NCBI RefSeq assembly: GCF_003258595.1
Contig: NZ_QHHQ01000002.1
Span: 682,001 to 746,000, forward strand
Direction: 5' to 3'
DNA length: 64,000 bases
Source: Acuticoccus sediminis
Lineage (GTDB): Bacteria > Pseudomonadota > Alphaproteobacteria > Rhizobiales > Amorphaceae
The notes beneath the pieces are model-generated. The model was not told the DNA's origin. It did not search any database and was given only the letters and a program-made list of their open reading frames with translations. Positions within the stretch are counted from its first letter, which is position 1, and each line of letters starts with the position of its first letter. This document shows, piece after piece, positions 1 through 8,790 of the stretch. A program made the position numbers and the translations under genes.

Positions 1-423
1 CGTCGGTGCGTGCGCGTCGAGAGCGGCCGATTCCATCGCGACGGCCGTGGCGCGCCAGGCGAGGATCGCCGCGAACGCCGTCAGCAGCGCGAGCGCGAGG
101 ACGTTGAGGATCGCGCGGACCGTCATCGGCAGGCGCTTGTGGACGATGTCGATGCGGATGTGGGCCTTCGTCACGAAGGCGTAGGAGAAGCCGATCGCGG
201 AGGAGAGGGCGAGGACGTAGCCGCCGATCTCGTCCGCCCCCTGCAGCGAGAAGGCGAAGAACTTGCGGCCGACCACTTCCACCGCGATGAGGAGGGAGAG
301 GCCGACCAGCGACCAGCCGGCCACCAGCGCGGCGACCTCGACCGCGACCTCCACCAGCGGCCGCCGGGAGGCAGGGGGGCCGGACGTGCCGGACCCCCGC
401 GCGTCTGGCCGATGGCCGCTCAA
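1..423 (-). CDS. TRAP transporter small permease (DctQ-like), partial
   Basis: Small integral-membrane subunit of a tripartite ATP-independent periplasmic (TRAP) transporter, which links the periplasmic receptor to the large permease. The reverse-strand frame gives hydrophobic segments separated by a GRKFF motif, then a segment ending AFVTKAHIRIDIV; the last two match the family pattern of conserved residues after helix 2. The gene runs off the left edge, so its C-terminus and the large permease (dctM), expected next, are missing. A TTG start at 423 overlaps the dctP stop as TTGA. An in-frame GTG at 354 is an alternative start. Substrate cannot be told; the amidase upstream suggests an organic acid or amide-derived compound (inference). 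Confidence 0.8.
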   Translation of the reverse strand, partial: MSGHRPDARGSGTSGPPASRRPLVEVAVEVAALVAGWSLVGLSLLIAVEVVGRKFFAFSLQGADEIGGYVLALSSAIGFSYAFVTKAHIRIDIVHKRLPMTVRAILNVLALALLTAFAAILAWRATAVAMESAALDAHAPT

Positions 424-1451
424 TTGATCGTCACGCCGATCGCCTGGCCGATCGAATCGTTCCAGATCGCGGTGCACTCGGGGAAGCTCGCGTTGCAGGT
501 TTTGCCCCAGTTCGGCAGCACGACGTTCTCGATCGCCGCCTGGAGCTTCTCCGGATCGCCCTCGGGGACCTCGACCAGCGTCATCTTGGCCGGGACGCCG
601 TGTTCGCACGCACCGCCGGTGTTGCAGGTGATGCCGTCCTCGAAGGTGACGTCGGCGAGCACCCACATGTCCTCCTCCATCTTCTTGAGGCCGTCCATGA
701 GGATCTGCTTCGCCTCGGGCGAGAGCTTGTCCATGTAGGCCTTGGAGGCGACGTGGGCCTGGATGCCCCAGCCGATGGAGAGCGGGTAGAGGTAGTCCGT
801 CACCTCGTGCCAGTTGGCGGTGTTGCCGGAGAGCGAGCCGGTGATGGCGCAGTCCACCACGCCGCGCTGCAGGCCCTGGTAGACCTCGGAGAAGGCGAGC
901 GAGACGGGGATGCCGCCGAACTCCGTCACGAGGTCCGCCATCGCCGGGGTGAAGGTGCGGACCTTTCGCCCCTTCAGGTCCTCGAGGCCGGAGAGCTCGT
1001 CCTTGCAGTAGAAGACCTGGCCCGGATAGGGCCACAGGGCGAGCGTGACGACGTCGTAGCGCTCCTCGAGCCGCTTGGAGAAGGGCTCGCGGTAGGCCTC
1101 GACCACCTTGCGCGCGGTCTGGACGTCCGGCGCGATGCCCGGCAGGTCGAGACCGAGGAGGAACGGTTCGTCACCGCTCACGTAGCCGAGCTGCATCGCC
1201 ATCACGTCGAAGATGCCGAGCTTGGTGAGGCGCAGGGCGTCGAAGCCCTTGAGGCCGACCTCGTCCATGGTGCGGAAGGTGACGTTGAACGTGCCGCCGC
1301 TTTCTTCGCCGAAGTGCTCGAAGAACGGGACTTCGACCTGGCTGCTCTGCAGCTGACCGGTGAAGTTGCCGAGGGCGCGCAGGTCGTAGGTTTGCGCGTA
1401 TGCGCCGGTCGAGATCATCGACGCGACGACGACAGCGGGCAGAATGCGCAT
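420..1451 (-). CDS. dctP: TRAP transporter substrate-binding protein (DctP family)
   Basis: Periplasmic solute receptor of a TRAP transporter; it captures the substrate, usually a carboxylate, for sodium-driven import. It has 343 residues, the usual family length, and a cleavable signal peptide (residues 1-19, ending TGAYA). The middle holds the family core RKVRTFTPAMADLV followed by GGIPVSLAFSEVYQGLQRG; the Arg normally forms the salt bridge to the substrate carboxylate (family knowledge). It lies 24 bases after the amidase stop and overlaps the small permease start, so all three are probably one transcript. The exact ligand is unknown. Confidence 0.9.
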   Translation of the reverse strand: MRILPAVVVASMISTGAYAQTYDLRALGNFTGQLQSSQVEVPFFEHFGEESGGTFNVTFRTMDEVGLKGFDALRLTKLGIFDVMAMQLGYVSGDEPFLLGLDLPGIAPDVQTARKVVEAYREPFSKRLEERYDVVTLALWPYPGQVFYCKDELSGLEDLKGRKVRTFTPAMADLVTEFGGIPVSLAFSEVYQGLQRGVVDCAITGSLSGNTANWHEVTDYLYPLSIGWGIQAHVASKAYMDKLSPEAKQILMDGLKKMEEDMWVLADVTFEDGITCNTGGACEHGVPAKMTLVEVPEGDPEKLQAAIENVVLPNWGKTCNASFPECTAIWNDSIGQAIGVTIN

Positions 1452-1475
1452 GAAGGTGTCCTTCTCGGTTGGTCG

Positions 1476-2834
1476 TCAGGATGCGGGGGAGAGGTGGCGT
1501 TCGAGCCATCGTCCCACCGCGGCGAGGTGCCGGTCGCGGCCGGGCGGGGCGATGACCTGAAGTCCGACGGGAAGAGCGGCCGGGGGAGCCTCGCCCACCG
1601 ACGGAACCGGGAGCGACAGGACCGGCAGCGACAGGGCCGGAGCCCCCATCAGCGTGGCCGGCACGCAGAAACTGCGGGCGCCGGGCGGCGGCCCCTCGGC
1701 CTCCGAGCCCAGCGGCGCCGGGGTCGGCGAGGCGAGGGTCAGGACGGCGTCGACGTTGCCGCCGAGGGCCGTCAGCCGCGCCCGCATCCGCTCGCGGCGG
1801 ACGAGGTTGGCGCGATGGTGGTCGGGGTCGATGGCGCGCCCGAGGTCGACCAGCGCCTTCACGCGATGGCCGAGCATGCCGGGGTGAGCCTCGTCGTAGG
1901 CGCGGAAGGGCCACTCCATCTCGTAGGCGAGGATGTCCTCGGAGACGGTGTCCGCGTCGGCAAGCTCCGTCTCGAGCGCGGCGAGAGCGGCGGCGTCGTG
2001 CGCCTCCCTGCCGCCCACCATGCCGTCGACCACCGCGACGCCCGCCGCCTCGATGGCGCGAACCGCGCGTGCGAAGGCGTCGAGCACGCCGGGGTCCGCG
2101 TGCGCCCACCCGGCGGTCTTGAGGAGCGCGACGCGGACCGGCCGCACCGCCTCCAGCGGCTCCGGCCACGCCTCGCCGCACAGCACGCGCAGGAGGGTCC
2201 ATGCCGTCGTCACGTCTGGCGCGAGGAGGCCCATCGTGTCCATCGACGGGGCGAGGGGGTGAGCGCCGCCCATCGGCGCCGCACCGAACGACGGCTTGAA
2301 CCCCACGATGCCGCAATATGAGGCAGGCCGCAGGGTCGAGGACTGGGTCTGCGTGCCGAGGGCCATGTCGACCATCCCGTCCGCGACCGCCGCGGCCGAT
2401 CCGCTGGACGAGCCGCCCGGCGAGCGCTCGAGCGCGACGGGATTGCGGGTCGGCCCGGCCGCGCCGACGGCGAACTCGGTCGTCACGGTCTTGCCGAGGA
2501 CGACGGCACCGGCGCGCCGCAGCGCCGCGACAGCGGCCGCATCGCGCCGCGCCTCGAAACCGGCAAGGATCGGGCTGCCGCAGGTGGTCGGCGAATCGGC
2601 GGTCTCGAACACGTCCTTGACGCCCAGCACGGCACCGTCCAGCGCGGAAAGCGCCCGGCCGGCGGCGAGCCGGGTGCCCGACGCCTCGGCCATCCGCCTG
2701 GCGGCGTCGGCGTCGTGGCAGACGAAGGCCCTGACGTGCCGCTCGCGCGCCGCGATCCGCTCCAGCCGTCGCTCGAGGCGCAGTCGCGGGTCCAGCATCG
2801 CCGGATCGGCCGAAGCCCTGTCCACCGCACCCAC
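1476..2834 (-). CDS. Amidase-signature family hydrolase
   Basis: Hydrolyses a carboxamide to acid plus ammonia; cytoplasmic. About 452 residues. The amidase-signature Ser-Ser-Lys machinery is visible: Lys in GAVLGVKDVFETAD, then the Gly/Ser-rich stretch SPGGSSSGSAAAVADG containing the cis-Ser, and downstream GTQTQSSTLRPASYCG with the nucleophile Ser. The open frame continues far upstream without a stop, so length alone does not fix the start. I chose GTG at 2834 because GGGAGG lies five bases upstream; GTG at 2825 and ATG at 2798 are alternatives. It is first in an operon with the TRAP genes, which suggests that the imported compound or a derivative is its substrate (inference). Confidence 0.88.
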   Translation of the reverse strand: MGAVDRASADPAMLDPRLRLERRLERIAARERHVRAFVCHDADAARRMAEASGTRLAAGRALSALDGAVLGVKDVFETADSPTTCGSPILAGFEARRDAAAVAALRRAGAVVLGKTVTTEFAVGAAGPTRNPVALERSPGGSSSGSAAAVADGMVDMALGTQTQSSTLRPASYCGIVGFKPSFGAAPMGGAHPLAPSMDTMGLLAPDVTTAWTLLRVLCGEAWPEPLEAVRPVRVALLKTAGWAHADPGVLDAFARAVRAIEAAGVAVVDGMVGGREAHDAAALAALETELADADTVSEDILAYEMEWPFRAYDEAHPGMLGHRVKALVDLGRAIDPDHHRANLVRRERMRARLTALGGNVDAVLTLASPTPAPLGSEAEGPPPGARSFCVPATLMGAPALSLPVLSLPVPSVGEAPPAALPVGLQVIAPPGRDRHLAAVGRWLERHLSPAS

Positions 2835-2913
2835 GCCGACCTCCCGCAACGTCCTGACCAGATGTGCGAGGCTACAAAGGCCAGGGTGGTCCCGAAATTG
2901 CTGTCCTCGCGAA

Positions 2914-2934
2914 GAGTCTCGATTTCGTAGACTC
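2914..2934. promoter_or_regulatory. Inverted repeat in the amidase/XRE divergent spacer
   Basis: GAGTCT (2914-2919) and AGACTC (2929-2934) form perfect 6-base arms nine bases apart, within the 111-base spacer between the divergent amidase and XRE genes. The position suits an operator for the XRE protein, but the arms are short and chance cannot be excluded. Confidence 0.35.
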
Positions 2935-2945
2935 CGGAGCGGGGG

Positions 2946-3863
2946 ATGAGGATGGAGCACTCTGTCAGCAGGGAAGCGGTCCGGATCGGCGAGCGCCTCA
3001 GGGCATTTCGGGTCGGATCGGGACTGACGGTGGACGAGGTGGCCGACCGTCTCAGCCTGTCGCGCGCGGCTGTCTACCGTTTCGAGAAGGAGGGGATCCA
3101 GCGGATCGAGACTCTGGAGCGGGTGGCTCGGATGATGAACATCTCCGTCGGCGCCCTCCTCGGCGTCAGCGTGGAGTATGCGACCAATCCGGTCGAGTTC
3201 TTCGAGCGGCTGCGCCAGCTTGAGGCGTCCGCGGACTGGCTCTTCGTGGCGTTCGGCCCGGCCTACCTGTTGACCGGGGACGCATGGGACCGTGCGCTCA
3301 TGCGCTATTTCGCCGACTTCCACCCCCTGATCCACGGCGACCGCGCCGCCAACGAGAAGGCGCTCGCCAACCTCATGAAAGTGCTGGCGCGGCGCAAGCG
3401 GGCGTTCCGCGCCCGCCCGCCGGCATTCACCAACATCGTCGAGGCGGCCGACGTGGAGCACCTCGCGGTCCACGGCTTCGGCGAGGGGGCGAACTTCGCG
3501 CTGGACGACCGGCAGACGCACCGCCGCATCGCGCTTGAGGAACTGGAACAGCTTGCGCAGATGCTGGAGCGCCCGCCGCTCAACAACCAGATCGGTGTCC
3601 TGTTCGACAGCCTGCCCTCCACGAGCTTCAGCCTGGCCCGGCGGGAGGGATCGACCACGCTGACGATCAGCCCCTTCCGCCTCGGCGCGCGGCCGAGCCT
3701 TCGCAACGGGGTCTCGATGATCACCTCCGCCCGCGAGGCGGTGGAGCTTCACATGGACCTCGCCCATGACCTGTGGCGCCGGTCCGTCATCGGCGAGAAG
3801 GCGGCCGCCTTCGTGCGCGACACTGTGGCGACCGCGCTGCGCGAGTCCCCGCTTGCGAACTGA
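2946..3863 (+). CDS. XRE-family transcriptional regulator
   Basis: DNA-binding regulator of 305 residues. Residues about 13-70 are a Cro/C1-type helix-turn-helix (LRAFRVGSGLTVDEVADRL, then LSRAAVYRFEKEG). The remaining 230 residues are a larger domain that I cannot assign to a named fold; presumably it binds a ligand or mediates dimerisation. A second in-frame ATG lies two codons downstream, and the purine-rich GGAGCGGGGG stretch precedes the first. Its divergent placement suggests that it controls the amidase-TRAP operon (inference from context). No signal peptide or membrane segment is present. Confidence 0.85.
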   Translation: MRMEHSVSREAVRIGERLRAFRVGSGLTVDEVADRLSLSRAAVYRFEKEGIQRIETLERVARMMNISVGALLGVSVEYATNPVEFFERLRQLEASADWLFVAFGPAYLLTGDAWDRALMRYFADFHPLIHGDRAANEKALANLMKVLARRKRAFRARPPAFTNIVEAADVEHLAVHGFGEGANFALDDRQTHRRIALEELEQLAQMLERPPLNNQIGVLFDSLPSTSFSLARREGSTTLTISPFRLGARPSLRNGVSMITSAREAVELHMDLAHDLWRRSVIGEKAAAFVRDTVATALRESPLAN

Positions 3864-4451
3864 CCGCCTCCGCCAGCGAACGGGGGCTCGGGTCTGGCGA
3901 CTGCCGCCGCTTCGTGCACTCTGCCCGGTGGCGACCCGGGCCGTGCCTCGACCCGCCGAAGCCTGACCGACTGCGCCATCATCCGCACTCCAACGCCGGC
4001 TCCTACAGGCTGTTTTCGGCCCTTCGCCGGACACCCGGCACCGGTCGCGGCCGGTGGCGGACCGCGTCGCCCCATGGGCCGGCGGCCGGGCGGTCCGGTC
4101 CCCGGGGCGGTGGCCTCGCGACACCAAAAAGCGGCGTGGCCTCTTCCCTGCGAGATGTATTATGCATAAAACAAGCCAAGTATGAATTTTGGGACAGGCT
4201 GTGACGTCGCAGTCGGTCGGCACCGGCTGGGATCGCATGAAGGCAGAGGGCGTCGAGGTTCGGACCACGGGTGAGCGGTCCCCGGCGCGCCGCGTCCTGC
4301 CTGACGACCCCGCCGCCGCGCGGCAGGCCGGCTTTCCAAGGGCCGGCCGGATCCCCTGGCGCGCGCGTCCCCATCCCTGCGCGACAACTTCGTCGAGGCG
4401 CGGCGGGCCTGCCGTCCGCGTTCCGTCGGCACCCCAGAGAGGCTAGAGTCC
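3864..4451. other. Gene-poor spacer of 588 bases
   Basis: Between the XRE gene and the acyl-CoA synthetase I see no frame with recognisable protein character; the short open frames have arginine/proline-rich translations typical of high-GC shadows. The notable content is an AT-rich island at about 4155-4195, containing TATTAT and a TTATGCATAA palindrome, in otherwise GC-rich sequence. Confidence 0.6.
4158..4169 (+). promoter_or_regulatory. Candidate -10 element overlapping a palindrome
   Basis: TATTAT (4158-4163, five of six matches to the -10 consensus) overlaps the perfect 10-base palindrome TTATGCATAA (4160-4169) in an AT-rich island about 280 bases before the acyl-CoA synthetase start. 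No good -35 lies at the right distance, so an activator-dependent promoter or simply an operator is possible. Confidence 0.35.
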
Positions 4452-5891
4452 ATGTCATTGTCCGAGGTGTTCCGTATCCACGCCGCGTCACGGCCGACGA
4501 AGCCGGCGCTGGTGGACGGGGATCGAACCTTCACCTTCGCCGAGCTCGACGCCGCGGTGGACGGCGCCTGCCACGCGCTCGCAGCGCGTGGGATCGGCTA
4601 CGGCGACCTCACGGCCGTGGCGTTGAAGGATCACGCGGAACATCTCCTGATGCTGCTGGCGCTGGCGCGGATCGGCGCCACGGCGCTGCCGGTCGACTGC
4701 CGCTGGTCGCTGACCGAGAAGCGGGCGGTGACGGAGCACTTCGCGGCGGACCACGTCCTCGTCGAACCCGGCAGCGAGTTGGCCGAGGGCTGGAGCGAGT
4801 TCGACCCGGCCTGGTTCGGCGGCGGGGCGGCGCCCTACCGCGAGCCGCGGGTGGGGCACGAGACGCCGTTCATCCTCTCGCTCTCGTCCGGCACGACCGG
4901 GCTGCCGAAGGGGCCGCGGCTGACGCAGGGGCAGTTCGAGGTGCGGTACATGTCCCACTTCATCAACCTCGGCTTCAACGCGCACGACCGCTTCGTGTCC
5001 GCGACGCCGCTCTACTTCGGCGGCGGGCGCGGGTTCGCGATGAGCACGCTCTACGCCGGTGGGACGGTCCACCTCTATTCGCCGCCCTATGAGCCGCAGG
5101 ATCTCGTCGCCTTCGTCAACGCGATCGGCGGGACCTCGCTCTTCCTCGTGCCGACGCTGCTGCGCCGCGTGCTGGGCGTCGCGGGCGAGGGACCGGCGAT
5201 GCCGACCCTGCGCTGCCTCATTTCCAGCGGCTCGGCGCTCTACATGGAGGAACGCCGGGCGATCCGCGAGCGGATCACGCCGAACCTCTACGAGATGTAC
5301 GCCTCCACCGAGGGCGGAAGCGTCACGGTGATGGGGCCGGAGGAGTTCGAGGCCGAGCCGCAGTCCGTCGGTCGGGGCTGCTTCCGCGTCGAGATCGAGG
5401 TGGTCGACAACGACCACACGCCGCTCGCGGCCGGCGAGACGGGCAAGCTGCGCTACCGCAGCCCCTCGTCGCCGGCGAGCTATTTCCGCGGCGACAGCTC
5501 CGAGGCCTTCCGTGACGGGTGGTTCTACCCCGGCGACCTCGCGATGCGGAACGCGTCGGGCTACCTCTTCCTGCGCGGACGCTCGAAGGACATGATCATC
5601 CGCGGCGGGGTGAACATCTATCCGGGTGACATCGAGGAGGTGATCCTCAAGGTGCCCGGTGTGGCCGACGCCTCGGTGATCGGCGTCCCGTCGCCGGAGA
5701 TGGGCGAGGAGATCGCCGCCTACGTCATCGCCGCGGACGTCGATGCCGACACGATCCGCGCGGCGTGCCGCGAGAGCCTGGCCTCGTTCAAGGTGCCCCG
5801 GCACATCCGGTTCATCGACGCCCTGCCGCGCAGCTCACTCGGCAAGGTGCTGAAGCCCGAGCTGGTGAAACGCTTCGAAAGCGAATCCTGA
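4452..5891 (+). CDS. AMP-dependent acyl-CoA synthetase / ligase
   Basis: Adenylate-forming enzyme that activates a carboxylic acid with ATP and transfers it to CoA (or another acceptor). It has 479 residues, slightly short for the family. Visible motifs in order: A3 phosphate-binding loop LSLSSGTTGLPKGP (about 140), A5 YEMYASTEGG, the hinge region YPGDLAMRN and GRSKDMIIRGGVNIYP, and C-terminal A10 RSSLGKVLK with the catalytic Lys. A GAGAGG sequence precedes the ATG. It stands alone with long spacers on both sides, so the acid substrate is not indicated. Membership of the ANL superfamily is secure; the substrate is not. Confidence 0.92.
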   Translation: MSLSEVFRIHAASRPTKPALVDGDRTFTFAELDAAVDGACHALAARGIGYGDLTAVALKDHAEHLLMLLALARIGATALPVDCRWSLTEKRAVTEHFAADHVLVEPGSELAEGWSEFDPAWFGGGAAPYREPRVGHETPFILSLSSGTTGLPKGPRLTQGQFEVRYMSHFINLGFNAHDRFVSATPLYFGGGRGFAMSTLYAGGTVHLYSPPYEPQDLVAFVNAIGGTSLFLVPTLLRRVLGVAGEGPAMPTLRCLISSGSALYMEERRAIRERITPNLYEMYASTEGGSVTVMGPEEFEAEPQSVGRGCFRVEIEVVDNDHTPLAAGETGKLRYRSPSSPASYFRGDSSEAFRDGWFYPGDLAMRNASGYLFLRGRSKDMIIRGGVNIYPGDIEEVILKVPGVADASVIGVPSPEMGEEIAAYVIAADVDADTIRAACRESLASFKVPRHIRFIDALPRSSLGKVLKPELVKRFESES

Positions 5892-6475
5892 CCGCCGCCG
5901 GGGACGCGCGCGGGTCCCCACGGGCAACTGGCGGGAACAGGGTGCCGTGATCGGCACCGAGCCGGTGCGGGGCGGTGTCGTCCCCATACGGAAGACGCCG
6001 AGTGTCTCCCGCCGGCGGCCGGCATGCCTCCGACGCGCGTGAAACGCAGCACATCGAGGGAGGTGCTCCGAGCCCGTGACGAATGCGTCGGGCGACGAGG
6101 ACCGTCGCGGGAGGCCCCTGAGTTTGCACGGATACTCTCGAATGACCGGGTCGGGGAACGTCTTCGGCGGAGCCGGACGCACGTCGGGCGCGGGTCGGGG
6201 CCGGTCGTCGGGGATGCCGGTCGTGCATGGATCCCATCCGAAGGCATAGCTCCAACCCTGCGGATCGGCGGGTCATATTGGCGAGAATGCCGCCTGGACC
6301 CGGGCGCCGGGACGCGGGGTCGGCGGGCCGGGAGTTGGGGGCGATTGTGTCGCGACGGTGCAAGCACCGGTTTCGTGGGGCATGATACCGGTGGGCCATC
6401 GGCAAGTTCTCCATGACGTTCGCGCCATGACGTTCGCGCCATGACACTCTCGAACCAGGAAAGGGGCCGTGCGCC
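5892..6475. other. Gene-poor spacer of 584 bases
   Basis: No credible coding frame on either strand: the open frames are Arg/Pro/Gly-rich, lack ribosome sites and match no family that I recognise. The last 65 bases carry a short tandem repeat just before the efflux operon. Confidence 0.6.
6411..6445. repeat. 14-base tandem repeat, two and a half copies
   Basis: The unit CCATGACGTTCGCG occurs at 6411-6424 and 6425-6438, followed by a partial CCATGAC at 6439-6445, ending 30 bases before the FUSC start codon. It may be an iterated regulator site for the efflux operon or a slippage-prone leader; the sequence alone does not decide. Confidence 0.8.
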
Positions 6476-8590
6476 ATGTCGACCTCTTTGACGAGCGCCC
6501 CGCCGTCCGGATTGTCGGCCCGCCTGAACCGGATGCAGGCGCGCATCGCCGATGCCCACGCGACGTACGCCTTCAAGGTCGCGCTCGTGACCGTGCTGTC
6601 GCTCTACGCGGCCTTCCTCCTCGACCTCGACCACACCTACTGGGCGCTGATCACCATCCCGCTGATCGTCCGGCCGGACGGCGGGTCCACGGTGTGGCGC
6701 TCCACCGGGCGGCTCGGCGGGACCTTGCTGGGCTGCGCGTCGGGCTTCCTGCTCGCCGTCCTCTTCGGGCAGATGCCGGAGACCGTGATCATCGCGGTGG
6801 CGATCTTCATCTTCATGGTCGCCTTCTTCGGGCAGATGCAGGCCGGGCTCGACGTCTACGCCTACGGCAGCGCCGGCCTCGTCGCGCTGATCATCGTGAT
6901 CGACACCGGGCCCAACGTCGACGCCGCCTTCTCGCTGGCGCTCGCGCGCACCACCGAGACGGCGATCCCCGTCATCGTCGTCTTCATCGTGATGCTGGTG
7001 GTGTTCCCCCGCTCGATCTCGGGGCAGGCGGCCGATGCGCTGCGCACGGCGCGCAAGGCGACGCTGAGCCTGACCGGGCGGATCCTGCGCGGCGAGCTCG
7101 GCCCCAGCCTCGGCTACGAGCCGGAGGTGCTGCCGGCGATCTCCGCCGCCAACACGGCGCTCCGGGCGCTCGCCTACGAGCGCACCCGCCGCAACCACCT
7201 GCGGCCCCGCATGACGGCGGTGATGAACGCGATCAACCGGGTGGCGATCCGCGCCGAGACCGGACGTTTCGCCCTAAACCACGTCCCGGACGAGGCGGAC
7301 GATGCGGAGATCCGCGACGCGCGCCTGCGCCTCGCCGACGCGATCGACCGCCTGCCGGGCGACGATGTCGGCGCCGCCGAGTTCCTCGCCGCGGCCGACG
7401 AGATGGCGCGCGTGGCCGAGACCGTCCACCCGCGTCAGGTGCTGCCGCCGGCGGGCGGGGACCTCTCCGACCGTGCGCTGCGCCTCGGCGCCGCGTTCTA
7501 CCGCATGCGCCAGCTCGCACTCGCCGTCGAGGACCTGATGCGGGCCGAGGCGGCGCTTGTGGATCCCTCGCTGCCCTACGAGAAGATGGCGCCGATGGCG
7601 CGGCGCTACTTCGACCCCATCGGCGCGCTCGAGTTCGCCGCCCGGCCGACGCTCGTATTCCTCGTGCTGACGACGGTCTGGATCGCGACGGCCTGGCCCG
7701 GCGGCCAGATCCTGGCGCTCATCGGCTCGGCGATCACGCTCATCTTCCCTTCCATCGTGCCGCGCGCGCTGCGCATTGGCGGAGCGATCACGATGGCGAA
7801 GGGACTTGCCTGCGGCGGCGTGTTCGCGCTCGTCCTGATGATGCTGCTCCCCAACGTCGAGGGGTTCGGGGCCCTGGCGCTGATCCTCGGCGGGGCGGTG
7901 TTCGCGATCTTCTACGTCACCAGGGAGCCGCAGCACCTGCCGCTCGCCATCGGCTCGGTCCTCGCGATCGCGGTCGGCTTCCAGCCGCAGAACACGCCGA
8001 GCTTCAGCCCGATCGGCCTCGTCAACACGCTCGTCACCCTCACGCTCATGCCGGTGACGGTGGTCTCGGCGCTGACGCTGATCTTCCCGGAGGACGCGGG
8101 GTGGGTGCGCCGCCACCTGCGCCGCGCGACCGACGACCTTCTGGGCAAGGCCGCGCGACGGGAGCTCGGCGACAACAAGCTGCTGGAGCAGTTCATCGAC
8201 GTCCTGGCCGACCTCGGCCTCAGCGTGTCGCCGAACGACCCGGACGGGGTGCACCTTCGCATCCGGGCGCGCGCCGCGCTGATCGCGAGCGGGGAGTTCT
8301 ACCATCAGGAGCGGCTGGAGGGCGGTGGGCACCTCCCGGCACGGCTCGCCGCCTATGGGCCGCGGCTGCGGTCGACGGTGCTGGAGGCCGCGCAGCGGCG
8401 CAGCGGCCCCGCCGAGTGCGTTGTGTTCGGCGAGATGCGCGGCACCCTGCGCACGGTGTTCGCCGACAGTGATCTCGACGAGGAGGCGCGGGTGGACGCG
8501 TTGCGGTACACGGCGGTAGGCGAACTGCTGGCGGCGATCCTGTCGACCGGGCAACTGTCCCGTATGCGGGAGGCCGGCGATGCATCATGA
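6476..8590 (+). CDS. FUSC-family efflux protein (AaeB-like)
   Basis: Inner-membrane protein of the fusaric acid resistance / aromatic acid exporter group (AaeB, YccS). It has 704 residues, with two hydrophobic blocks of about six helices (roughly residues 25-175 and 375-540), each followed by a soluble region. That duplicated layout is the family hallmark. The first block contains LDLDHTYWALITIPLIV, like the family's signature beginning. The next gene overlaps its end by 11 bases and encodes the AaeX-like partner, then an HlyD-type adaptor, giving a B-X-A order (E. coli has X-A-B). The likely role is export of toxic aromatic carboxylates (inference from family). Confidence 0.88.
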   Translation: MSTSLTSAPPSGLSARLNRMQARIADAHATYAFKVALVTVLSLYAAFLLDLDHTYWALITIPLIVRPDGGSTVWRSTGRLGGTLLGCASGFLLAVLFGQMPETVIIAVAIFIFMVAFFGQMQAGLDVYAYGSAGLVALIIVIDTGPNVDAAFSLALARTTETAIPVIVVFIVMLVVFPRSISGQAADALRTARKATLSLTGRILRGELGPSLGYEPEVLPAISAANTALRALAYERTRRNHLRPRMTAVMNAINRVAIRAETGRFALNHVPDEADDAEIRDARLRLADAIDRLPGDDVGAAEFLAAADEMARVAETVHPRQVLPPAGGDLSDRALRLGAAFYRMRQLALAVEDLMRAEAALVDPSLPYEKMAPMARRYFDPIGALEFAARPTLVFLVLTTVWIATAWPGGQILALIGSAITLIFPSIVPRALRIGGAITMAKGLACGGVFALVLMMLLPNVEGFGALALILGGAVFAIFYVTREPQHLPLAIGSVLAIAVGFQPQNTPSFSPIGLVNTLVTLTLMPVTVVSALTLIFPEDAGWVRRHLRRATDDLLGKAARRELGDNKLLEQFIDVLADLGLSVSPNDPDGVHLRIRARAALIASGEFYHQERLEGGGHLPARLAAYGPRLRSTVLEAAQRRSGPAECVVFGEMRGTLRTVFADSDLDEEARVDALRYTAVGELLAAILSTGQLSRMREAGDAS

Positions 8591-8783
8591 GATGTCGTTC
8601 ATCGGCATGCTCTATCCGAGCCTGCTCGCCTGCGCGGTCGTGGCGGCGATCCTCTGGTACCTTGTCGATGCGCTGATGCTGCGCCTCGGCTACTGGTCCT
8701 ATTTCTTCCACCCCGCGCTCGCCCGATTGTCGCTCTACGTCGTGATGCTCGGCGTCGTCTCCTGGCTCGCACCGGATTTTTGA
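8580..8783 (+). CDS. DUF1656 small membrane protein (AaeX-like)
   Basis: 67-residue protein with two hydrophobic helices (about 8-30 and 45-64), matching the small AaeX/DUF1656 family that always accompanies FUSC exporters and their adaptors. Its ATG lies inside the end of the FUSC gene (11-base overlap), which implies translational coupling. The biochemical role within the exporter is not established for the family; a stabilising or assembly subunit is the usual guess. Confidence 0.88.
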   Translation: MHHEMSFIGMLYPSLLACAVVAAILWYLVDALMLRLGYWSYFFHPALARLSLYVVMLGVVSWLAPDF

Positions 8784-8790
8784 GAAGCCG

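Noticed and set aside
5812-6576. Minus-strand frame of 254 codons in the spacer before the exporter operon, considered as a regulator gene
   Set aside because: No helix-turn-helix or other fold is visible, composition is Arg/Pro-rich, and it overlaps the ends of two secure genes.
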